From CAXXOK01 sp035353235 (GTDB taxonomy: Bacteria > Bacillota > Clostridia > Christensenellales > Aristaeellaceae), in contig DAOPZG010000017.1 in NCBI GenBank assembly GCA_035353235.1, forward strand, positions 1 through 30,727: DNA of 30,727 nucleotides, given 5' to 3'. Each line of letters begins with the position of its first letter. Positions within the stretch are counted from its first letter, which is position 1. This document shows positions 14,650 to 21,321 of this stretch, one piece after another. The notes under the pieces were generated by a model, which searched no databases, was not told where the DNA came from, and was given only the letters and a program-made list of their open reading frames with translations. The translations under genes and the position numbers were made by a program.

Positions 14650-15591
14650 TTGCGTCAACTCAACTACATCCTCAAACGTACGCTGCAGATTATCCCTGTG
14701 CTGCTGATTGTGACAATCATCACCTTCCTGATGATTCACCTGATCCCCGGGGACCCTGCGCGTATCCTGGCGGGGGAAAAGGCGCGGCAGGCCACGGTGG
14801 AAGCCATGCGCATCAAACTGGGGCTGGATAAGCCGCTTTATGTGCAATACTGGATTTATCTCAAAGACCTTGTCACGCTGGACCTTGGCACGTCGCTTCA
14901 GTATTCCCGCCCTGTCGTGGATATTATTCTGGAGCGCCTTCCCCTTACCATCAAGCTAACGCTGTTTTCCACCCTGTTGGGACTGTTATTTGCCATTCCG
15001 CTGGGCTACCTCGCCGGTATTAAAAAAGACAAGGGCGCGGATCACGTCATCCGTCTTTCCACCCTGGTCGCCATCGCCATGCCGTCGTTCTGGGTCGGCC
15101 TGCTGTTAATGATCGTTTTTTCCATCAACTTAAAATGGCTGCCTGCGGGCGGGTGGGACCCAACCAGCGCCTGGACACAGTTCAAATGCCTGCTGATGCC
15201 GGCGTTTACCCAGTCGCTGATGACTGCCGCGATCCTGATCCGCAACATGCGTAACTCCGTAGTGGATATCACCCGCCAGGATTACGTGGATTTTGCGCGC
15301 AGCAAGGGTATTTCCGCCCGCGCGGTGCGAAACCGCCATATCTTCCGCAATTCCATGGTTTCTACGGTCACGCTGCTTTCCATGCGCATGGCGGCGCTGC
15401 TGGGCGGCAGCGTAATCATCGAAACCGTATTTTCTCTGCCGGGCATCGGAAAACTGACCTACGAAGCCATCAGCAGCCGCGACTACACCACCGTGCAGTC
15501 CGTCGTGTTCCTGTTCGCGCTGCTTGTGCTGGTCATCAATCTGCTGACCGACATTGTTTATTCCTTCCTCGATCCCCGGGTTAAACTGTAA
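14650..15591 (+). CDS. Peptide-type ABC transporter permease (OppB/DppB-like)
   Basis: A 313-residue inner-membrane subunit with six predicted membrane segments. The start MRQLNYILKRTLQIIPVLLIV and motif HLIPGDPAR are typical of DppB/OppB. The coupling-helix region (YVDFARSKGISARAVRNRHIFRN, about residues 215-237) and the ending ETVFSLPGIGKL...YSFLDPRVKL are well conserved. I prefer the TTG at 14650: AAGGCGGTGA, a 9/10 match to the anti-Shine-Dalgarno complement, ends 5 bases before it. GTG at 14641 lies inside that site, and the ATG at 14590 adds an unrelated leader. It pairs with the next permease to form the channel. Confidence 0.92.
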   Translation: MRQLNYILKRTLQIIPVLLIVTIITFLMIHLIPGDPARILAGEKARQATVEAMRIKLGLDKPLYVQYWIYLKDLVTLDLGTSLQYSRPVVDIILERLPLTIKLTLFSTLLGLLFAIPLGYLAGIKKDKGADHVIRLSTLVAIAMPSFWVGLLLMIVFSINLKWLPAGGWDPTSAWTQFKCLLMPAFTQSLMTAAILIRNMRNSVVDITRQDYVDFARSKGISARAVRNRHIFRNSMVSTVTLLSMRMAALLGGSVIIETVFSLPGIGKLTYEAISSRDYTTVQSVVFLFALLVLVINLLTDIVYSFLDPRVKL

Positions 15592-15603
15592 AGGAGGCGG
15601 CGC

Positions 15604-16461
15604 ATGAAAAAGTTTCACGATTCACTCCCCGCGAAGCGCCGCAAACTGCCCGCCTGGCTGGTGGCGCCCTCGTTTGTCATCGGCTGCCTGATCGTTCTGG
15701 TGGCGCTGGCGTTTTCCTTTTTCCCACAGCTGATCGCGCCGTATGACCCGAATAAAATCAACATTCTGGCGCGTATGCAGGCGCCCTCGTCGGCGCACCT
15801 GTTCGGCACCGATAACTATGGCCGCGATATTTTCTCCCGCGTGGTGTGGGGTACGCAGATCGACCTGAGCATCGGTTTCTTTGGCGTGCTGGTGCCGCTG
15901 ATCATCGGCGGTATCATCGGGTTGCTGGCCGCGTGGTACGGCGGCGTGCTGGACAGCCTGCTGATGCGCTTTACCGAAATCATGATGGCCTTCCCCTTTA
16001 CCATTCTGGTCATCGCGATCATCTCCATTCTGGGCAACGGGACCATCAACCTCTATGTCGCCCTGTGGCTGGTGGGGTGGATGAGCTATGCCAAGCTGGT
16101 GCGCGCGGAGGTGTTCTCCCTCAAAGAGAGCGAGTTTGTCGAAGCGGCGCGCGTGGCGGGCTTTTCGGACGCGCGTATCCTGCTCAGGCATGTGCTGCCC
16201 AACGTGATTTCCTCCTCCATCGTGTTCGCCGCGAGCGATATGGTGCTGTGCATGCTCACCGGCGCGGCCATGAGCTTTCTGGGTCTGGGCGTGCAGCCCC
16301 CCACCTCCGAGTGGGGCGCGATCATGAACGAGGGCCGTTCCTACATTACGTACGCCTCGTGGATGACCTTCTACCCCGGATTGCTACTGTGCATCACCGG
16401 CGTGGGATTGAGCCTGCTGGGCGACGCCGCTACGGATATTCTCCGTACGAAGGGGAGGTAG
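15604..16461 (+). CDS. Peptide-type ABC transporter permease (OppC/DppC-like)
   Basis: A 285-residue membrane subunit. The first membrane segment is at about 21-43, a short extracytoplasmic loop leads to FGTDNYGRDIFSR (67-79), and five further segments follow. The EAA-type loop is EFVEAARVAGFSDARILLRHVLPN. Length and loop size are normal for OppC, which contrasts with the enlarged counterpart at 28199-29449. AAAGGAGGCGG precedes the ATG. It starts 12 bases after the first permease gene. Confidence 0.95.
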   Translation: MKKFHDSLPAKRRKLPAWLVAPSFVIGCLIVLVALAFSFFPQLIAPYDPNKINILARMQAPSSAHLFGTDNYGRDIFSRVVWGTQIDLSIGFFGVLVPLIIGGIIGLLAAWYGGVLDSLLMRFTEIMMAFPFTILVIAIISILGNGTINLYVALWLVGWMSYAKLVRAEVFSLKESEFVEAARVAGFSDARILLRHVLPNVISSSIVFAASDMVLCMLTGAAMSFLGLGVQPPTSEWGAIMNEGRSYITYASWMTFYPGLLLCITGVGLSLLGDAATDILRTKGR

Positions 16462-16465
16462 GCGT

Positions 16466-17476
16466 ATGGCGGAAGTATTGTTGGAAGTAAAGGACCTGAA
16501 AACCTATTTTCCAACCCGGGACGAACTGGTCAAAGCCGTGGACGGGGTGTCCTTCTGTGTGTACAAGGGCGAAACGTTCGGGCTGGTAGGCGAAAGCGGC
16601 TGCGGTAAAAGCCAGACGTGCCGCTCCATCCTCGGGTTGCTGAAAAAGCCGGGCCGCGTGGTGAACGGGCAGATTCTGCTGAACGGGCAGAATCTGGTGG
16701 GCCTGATGGAACGGGAACTGCGCAAGTACCGCGGCAAGCAGATGTCGGTCATTTTTCAGGAACCGATGACCTCGCTTTCCCCGGTCATGAAAATCAAAAA
16801 GCAGATCATGGAAATTTACGACGATCAGCCCATGACCCGCAAAGAAAAGAAGCAGAAGGCCATCGACCTGCTGCGCATGGTGGGCATCCCTTCGCCGGAA
16901 ACGCGGGTGGAGGAATATACGCACCAGTTTTCCGGCGGCATGCGCCAGCGCGCGATGATCGCCATGGCGCTGGGCGCCAAGCCTAAACTGCTGATCGCCG
17001 ACGAACCCACCACCGCGCTGGATGTGACCATTCAGGATCAGATCATGAAGCTCATCAACGAGCTGAAACAGGAAATGGACATGAGCGTGATTCTGGTGAC
17101 GCATGATCTGGGCGTGATCGCGCAGATGTGCGACCGCGTGGCCGTGATGTACGCGGGCCTGATTATGGAAATGTGCGACGTGGTCACGCTGTTCGCCCAT
17201 CCCCGGCACCCCTATACCTACGGCCTGATGCGTTCGCTGCCCGATCCGGCGGTGAAGGGCGGTAAGCTTACGGCCATTGCGGGATCGCCGCCGAACCTGG
17301 CGCACCTGCCGGAGGGTTGCCCCTTTGCGCCGCGCTGCACCCTGTGCGGGGAAATCTGCAAAAAGCAGCGGCCGGAGCTGGTGGAAATCGCGCCCGGCCA
17401 CGCGGTGCGCTGCCACTTCGCGGCGAAGACCGCCGCCTATCAGGGCATTATCACCGTACCGGGCGAGGAGGCGTAA
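16466..17476 (+). CDS. Peptide-type ABC transporter ATPase (OppD/DppD-like)
   Basis: A 336-residue cytoplasmic ATPase driving import. Walker A is GESGCGKSQT (42-51), with Gln where Thr is common. The Q loop is at FQEP (97-100), the signature FSGGMRQR (155-162), and Walker B LLIADE (175-180) is followed by the D loop and the switch His in VTHDLGV. The C-terminal oligopeptide-family tail PFAPRCTLCGEICKKQRPEL contains three closely spaced Cys, and RCHF follows. In this family such Cys clusters can bind an iron-sulfur cluster. GGGGAGG precedes the ATG, 4 bases after the upstream stop codon. Confidence 0.95.
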   Translation: MAEVLLEVKDLKTYFPTRDELVKAVDGVSFCVYKGETFGLVGESGCGKSQTCRSILGLLKKPGRVVNGQILLNGQNLVGLMERELRKYRGKQMSVIFQEPMTSLSPVMKIKKQIMEIYDDQPMTRKEKKQKAIDLLRMVGIPSPETRVEEYTHQFSGGMRQRAMIAMALGAKPKLLIADEPTTALDVTIQDQIMKLINELKQEMDMSVILVTHDLGVIAQMCDRVAVMYAGLIMEMCDVVTLFAHPRHPYTYGLMRSLPDPAVKGGKLTAIAGSPPNLAHLPEGCPFAPRCTLCGEICKKQRPELVEIAPGHAVRCHFAAKTAAYQGIITVPGEEA

Positions 17477-17479
17477 GGC

Positions 17480-18499
17480 ATGGCGGAAACGACGATTGAC
17501 TACCAGCATACGCAAAAGCTGGTGCAGGTGAAAAACCTGTCCAAATGGTTCCCGGTCAAGCGCGGCATTATCGAAGGCATCCAGCGCAAACCCAAGCAGT
17601 ACGTGAAAGCCGTGGACGATGTTACGCTGGATATTTACCGTGGGGAGTGCCTGGGGCTGGTGGGGGAAAGCGGCTGCGGGAAAAGCACGCTGGCGCGCAC
17701 CATCATCCGCCTGTACGATCCCACCCACGGCAGTATCGTGCTGGACGGAACGGATATTACCCGGCTCAAGGGCAAGGCGCTGCGCACCGTTCGGCCCAAA
17801 ATGCAGATGATTTTTCAGGACCCTTATTCCAGCCTGAACCCCCGCATGTCCGTACGGGAAATTCTGGGGGAACTGCTGCGGGTGCACAAGATGGTGCCCC
17901 CGGACAAGGTGGAGGCGCGGGTGATCGAGCTGATGTCCCTGTGCGGGCTGTCCGCCGATTACGCGGGGCGTTTTCCGGGCGAGTTTTCGGGCGGGCAGCA
18001 GCAGCGCGTGGGCATCGCGCGGTCGCTGGCCCTGCAGCCGGATTTTATTATCGCGGACGAACCGGTCTCCGCGCTGGATGTATCCATCCAGGCGCAGATT
18101 ATTAACCTGCTGGGCGATCTGCAGCAAAAGCTGGGGCTTACGCTGTTGTTTATCTCCCACGACCTGCGCGTGGTGCGCTACATCACCCACCGTGTGGCGG
18201 TGATGTATCTGGGGAATGTGATGGAACTTGGCCCTTCGGAAGAGGTGTTCACCCATCCCTTCCATCCCTACACCTCGGTGCTTACCAAGGCAGCCCCGGT
18301 GATGAACCCGCTCAACCGCACGCGCGAATACGCCATTGAGGGCGAAACCCCCAGCCCCATCCATATGCCGACCGGCTGCCGGTTCCACCCCCGCTGCACG
18401 TACTGCACCGAAAAATGCAGGCAGGAAGCCCCGACGCTCCGTGAATTGGCGCCCGGCCGCTTCGTCGCCTGCCATTATCCACTGGAGGCGGAAAAGTGA
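17480..18499 (+). CDS. Peptide-type ABC transporter ATPase (OppF/DppF-like)
   Basis: A 339-residue partner ATPase. Walker A is GESGCGKST (62-70), the Q loop is in IFQDPYSSLNPR (111-122), the signature is FSGGQQQR (169-176), and Walker B is FIIADE (189-194). The C-terminal tail RFHPRCTYCTEKCRQEAP also has closely spaced Cys. An N-terminal insert (RGIIEGIQRKPKQYVKA) is usual in OppF. It begins 3 bases after the OppD stop codon. Its own stop codon overlaps the GTG of the first creatininase gene, so the hydrolases are translationally tied to the importer. Confidence 0.95.
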   Translation: MAETTIDYQHTQKLVQVKNLSKWFPVKRGIIEGIQRKPKQYVKAVDDVTLDIYRGECLGLVGESGCGKSTLARTIIRLYDPTHGSIVLDGTDITRLKGKALRTVRPKMQMIFQDPYSSLNPRMSVREILGELLRVHKMVPPDKVEARVIELMSLCGLSADYAGRFPGEFSGGQQQRVGIARSLALQPDFIIADEPVSALDVSIQAQIINLLGDLQQKLGLTLLFISHDLRVVRYITHRVAVMYLGNVMELGPSEEVFTHPFHPYTSVLTKAAPVMNPLNRTREYAIEGETPSPIHMPTGCRFHPRCTYCTEKCRQEAPTLRELAPGRFVACHYPLEAEK

Positions 18500-19260
18500 G
18501 GCTTGCCAACCTTTGCTGGCCGGACGCAGCCGCTGTGCTGGCCCGCGACCCTGTAGTGCTGCTGCCGATGGGCACGCTGGAGGTGCACGGCAGGCATCTG
18601 CCGCTGAACACCGACATGCTGGCCCCGGACTGTGTGGCCGACCGGATCGAAAGGCTGTGCCCGGAGGTGCTGATCCTGCCGCCGCTGCCCATTGGGGAAT
18701 GCGACAGCCAGACGGAGTTTCCCGGCACGATCTCGCTGGGCCCGAAGCTTTTATACGAGGTGCTGCATAAAATCTTCTTTTCCCTGTACCGGCACGGTGC
18801 GCGCCGCTTTGTTGCCCTGAACGGCCACGGCCCCAACATCGGCGCGCTGGACCGCGTGGGGATCGACTTGTCCCGTGCGGGGGCGCGGCTGGCGGAGCTG
18901 AACTGGTGGCGCTACGTGTGGGACTTAAACCCCGCATGGAAGGGCGGGCACGGCGGCGGGCAGGAAACGGCCGCCATCCTCGCGATTGACGGAAACCTGG
19001 TGAAGAAAGAAAACTACGAGCCTGCCAAAATGGCGGGCCTATCGCCCGAGATGCCGGCGACCGGCTGGGTGGATGTGTCGTTCCACGGCGTGAACGTGCC
19101 CGTGCCCCGGCAGGATATTCTGGTTACGGATAACGGCTGGCTGGGTTGTGATCCGCTGGAAACCGCCACGGCGGAATGGGGCGAGCGGATGCTCGCCGCC
19201 GCCGCGGATTGGGCGGCGGAATTTATTGACGCGTATCAAAAAATCACTTGGGAGGCGTAA
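18496..19260 (+). CDS. Creatininase-family amidohydrolase, copy 1
   Basis: A 254-residue metal-dependent amidohydrolase. Metal-site residues visible are GTLEVHGRHLPLNTD (E29, H31, D40), NGHGPN (H111) and GHGGGQETA (H152, E157). In creatininase itself an additional Glu ligand sits in NGHYEN; here that place is Pro, so creatinine is not necessarily the substrate. Family members cleave cyclic or linear amide bonds, for example creatinine, FAPy intermediates, or peptides in mycofactocin maturation. The GTG at 18496 overlaps the oppF-like stop codon (GTGA), with GGAGGCGG upstream. The next gene is a close paralogue. Confidence 0.9.
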   Translation: MRLANLCWPDAAAVLARDPVVLLPMGTLEVHGRHLPLNTDMLAPDCVADRIERLCPEVLILPPLPIGECDSQTEFPGTISLGPKLLYEVLHKIFFSLYRHGARRFVALNGHGPNIGALDRVGIDLSRAGARLAELNWWRYVWDLNPAWKGGHGGGQETAAILAIDGNLVKKENYEPAKMAGLSPEMPATGWVDVSFHGVNVPVPRQDILVTDNGWLGCDPLETATAEWGERMLAAAADWAAEFIDAYQKITWEA

Positions 19261-19264
19261 CGTT

Positions 19265-20032
19265 ATGCGTATCGCAAACTTGAACTGGGTAGAGGCGGAG
19301 GAATACTTCCGCAAGAACGACATCATCCTGCTCTCCGTGGGCAGCATCGAATGCCACGGCAAGCATCTGCCGCTGGGGACGGACACGCTGATCCCCACCA
19401 AACTGCTGGACCTGATCGAACCGCAGACGGATGTGGCCATCGCACCCATCATCCCCTACGGCGCATGCGATTCCCAGACCGACTACCCCGGCACCGTGTC
19501 TCTCGGCGTGGACACGCTTTACGAAGTTTTCGCGAAGCTGACCGAGGGCTATATGCGCCACGGCGTGCGCCGCTTCTGCGTGTTGAACGGTCATGGCGGC
19601 AATATCCCGGTGCTGGACCGGCTGGCTGTGGAACTGGCGCGCAAGGGCTGCATTCTGGCGGAGCTGAACTGGTGGCTGATGGCGTGGGACCTCAACCCGG
19701 CGTGGAAGGGCGGCCACGGTGGCGGCGAGGAAACCGCCGGTATTCTGGCTGTGGACCCCAAACTGGTTCGCTGGGATTTAGTGGAAGATATGAAGCTGAA
19801 GCCCGTATCGGACGAAATTGAGTCCACCGGCTTTAAATCCGTGCGCTTCAAAGGCGTGGAAATCCCCATGCCGCGCCCGGTGACCGACATCAGCGATAAC
19901 GGCTGGATCGGGCCGGATCACCCCAACACCGCCACCGAGGAATGGGGCAAAGATATGCTTGCCGCCTGCGCCCAGTACATCGCGGAATTTATGGCCGCTT
20001 TCCGGCGCGTTCCGCTGCCTGAAAGGAAGTAA
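19265..20032 (+). CDS. Creatininase-family amidohydrolase, copy 2
   Basis: A 255-residue paralogue of the preceding protein. Shared blocks include MRxANLxW at the start, HGxHLPLxTD and ELNWWxxxWDLNPAWKGGHGGG. Metal-site residues are E29, H31, D40 (GSIECHGKHLPLGTD), H110 (NGHGGN), H151 and E156 (GHGGGEETA). The creatininase Glu ligand in NGHYEN is replaced by Gly. The ATG at 19265 follows GGGAGGCG. The pair probably arose by tandem duplication and may form a hetero-oligomer, since creatininases are hexamers, or handle different amides. The substrate is unknown. Confidence 0.9.
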   Translation: MRIANLNWVEAEEYFRKNDIILLSVGSIECHGKHLPLGTDTLIPTKLLDLIEPQTDVAIAPIIPYGACDSQTDYPGTVSLGVDTLYEVFAKLTEGYMRHGVRRFCVLNGHGGNIPVLDRLAVELARKGCILAELNWWLMAWDLNPAWKGGHGGGEETAGILAVDPKLVRWDLVEDMKLKPVSDEIESTGFKSVRFKGVEIPMPRPVTDISDNGWIGPDHPNTATEEWGKDMLAACAQYIAEFMAAFRRVPLPERK

Positions 20033-20038
20033 CCGATA

Positions 20039-21109
20039 GTGAACCAACTGGAAATGATCGCGGCGCTGTCCAACGCCAACGGGGCCTCCGGTTTCGAGGA
20101 TGAGGTGCTGCTGGCCGCGCGCAAACACGCGCCCGCTTCCCTGACCGTGACCGAGGACCGGATGCGCAACCTGTATTTCCGCCGCCCGGAGGACACCCAC
20201 GGTAAAAAGCCCGTGGTGCAGCTGGACGCGCACACCGACGAGGTCGGCTTTATGGTGCAGTACATTAATCCCAACGGCACGCTGCACTTTATCACGCTGG
20301 GCGGTATCGTCAACTCTAACATCCCCGCGCACCGCGTGCGGGTGCTGACCAGAACGGGCGAGTGGATACCCGGCATCACCGCCGCCAAGCCCCCGCATTT
20401 TATGACCGACGAAGAGAAGCATAAAATGCCGGACGTAAGCGATATGTCCATCGACATCGGCGCGTCGTCCCTTGCGGAAGCGCGGGACGTGTACGGCGTG
20501 CGTGTGGGCGCGCCTGTGGTGCCGGACGTAACTTTCGAATATGACGAAAAGCATGATACACTGATCGGCAAGGCGTTCGACTGCCGCCTCGGCTGTGCCG
20601 GGGTGCTGGCCACGCTTCACTCCATCGCCGGGGAAGACCTGGCGGTAGACGTGGTGGGCGCACTGTCCGTGCAGGAAGAGGTGGGCACCCGCGGCGCGGC
20701 TGTAACCGCCAATACCGTGAAGCCGGATGTGGCCATCGTGTTTGAAGGCTGCCCGGCGGATGATACCGTGGTGGAGCCCTGCGCCGTGCAGACGGCCATC
20801 CGCAAAGGCCCGATGCTGCGCCATATCGACGCGCGGATGATTACCCACCCCCGTTTTCAGCGTTTCGCGCTGGATTTGGCGGAAAAGCTGAACATCCCCT
20901 GTCAGGAGGCGGTACGCACCGGCGGTTCCACCAACGGCGCGCCCATCCACCTGTCCAACGCCGGGGTGCCCTGCATCGTCATCGGCCTGCCGGTACGTTA
21001 TATCCACAGCCATTACGGGATCGCGTCCTATGCGGATTTCCAGAACGCGGTCAAGCTTGCCAACGCGATTGTGCACGCGCTGAACGCAGAAGTGCTTAAA
21101 GGGTTCTGA
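20039..21109 (+). CDS. M42-family metallo-aminopeptidase
   Basis: A 356-residue cytoplasmic peptidase of the M42 (TET/PepA-like glutamyl aminopeptidase) family; relatives form large dodecameric shells that trim peptides. Metal and catalytic residues by motif are LDAHTDEVGFMV (H65, D67), AFDCRLGC (D181), QEEVGTRGA (E213, E214), FEGCPADD (E236) and YIHSHYG (H323). The GTG at 20039 has AAAGGAAG about 9 bases upstream and gives the normal N-terminus. It is the last gene of the importer operon. Its presence supports peptides as the imported cargo. M42 members are sometimes misannotated as endoglucanase M. Confidence 0.93.
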   Translation: MNQLEMIAALSNANGASGFEDEVLLAARKHAPASLTVTEDRMRNLYFRRPEDTHGKKPVVQLDAHTDEVGFMVQYINPNGTLHFITLGGIVNSNIPAHRVRVLTRTGEWIPGITAAKPPHFMTDEEKHKMPDVSDMSIDIGASSLAEARDVYGVRVGAPVVPDVTFEYDEKHDTLIGKAFDCRLGCAGVLATLHSIAGEDLAVDVVGALSVQEEVGTRGAAVTANTVKPDVAIVFEGCPADDTVVEPCAVQTAIRKGPMLRHIDARMITHPRFQRFALDLAEKLNIPCQEAVRTGGSTNGAPIHLSNAGVPCIVIGLPVRYIHSHYGIASYADFQNAVKLANAIVHALNAEVLKGF

Positions 21110-21117
21110 CCCCTCGT

Positions 21118-21237
21118 CTTGCTGAAAAAGGCCCATCTGCGTTGTCAGCTGTGGGCTGGCAAGGTGTATCACTTACAGACGGTAAGCTCAACCCCTTGCC
21201 ACCCTTGCTTCCTCGCATCTGAACCTTTTTAAGCAAG
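21118..21237. repeat. 120-bp imperfect palindromic element
   Basis: The 24-base ends (21118-21141 and 21214-21237) are inverted copies with about 19 matches; both begin or end with CTTGCT and contain AAAAAGG. Inside, GGCAAGG (21158-21164) pairs with CCTTGCC (21194-21200) and CTTAC (21172-21176) with GTAAG (21182-21186). The element is non-coding and lies in the space between convergent operons. It is unrelated in sequence to the element at 3185-3346. MITE-like or REP-like nature is inferred from form and place. Confidence 0.55.
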
Positions 21238-21275
21238 CTGTTCTTTTCTGCTGAATATGGGCTTGTCAACGGTCT

Positions 21276-21308
21276 GGGGGCGGCATCTGATCATCAGACG
21301 CCGCCCCC
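21276..21308 (+). terminator. Hairpin terminator between convergent operons
   Basis: GGGGGCGGC (21276-21284) pairs with GCCGCCCCC (21300-21308); after one A/C mismatch TCTGA pairs with TCAGA around a 3-base loop. On the plus strand TTATGCTATACTTTTATT follows, a broken T-rich tract, fitting termination of the peptidase operon. It may also stop the minus-strand mannosidase transcript, though no T-run follows on that side. Confidence 0.7.
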
Positions 21309-21321
21309 TTATGCTATACTT

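Noticed and set aside
16430..18937. 835-residue open frame on the minus strand
   Set aside because: It is antisense to the two ATPase genes and the first creatininase, whose families are unmistakable. Its translation is rich in His, Gln, Arg and Pro, as expected of a shadow frame in G+C-rich DNA.
20039..21109. Endoglucanase/cellulase M
   Set aside because: M42 peptidases are often given this old label. The HTDE, QEEVGTRGA and terminal His motifs are those of metallo-aminopeptidases.
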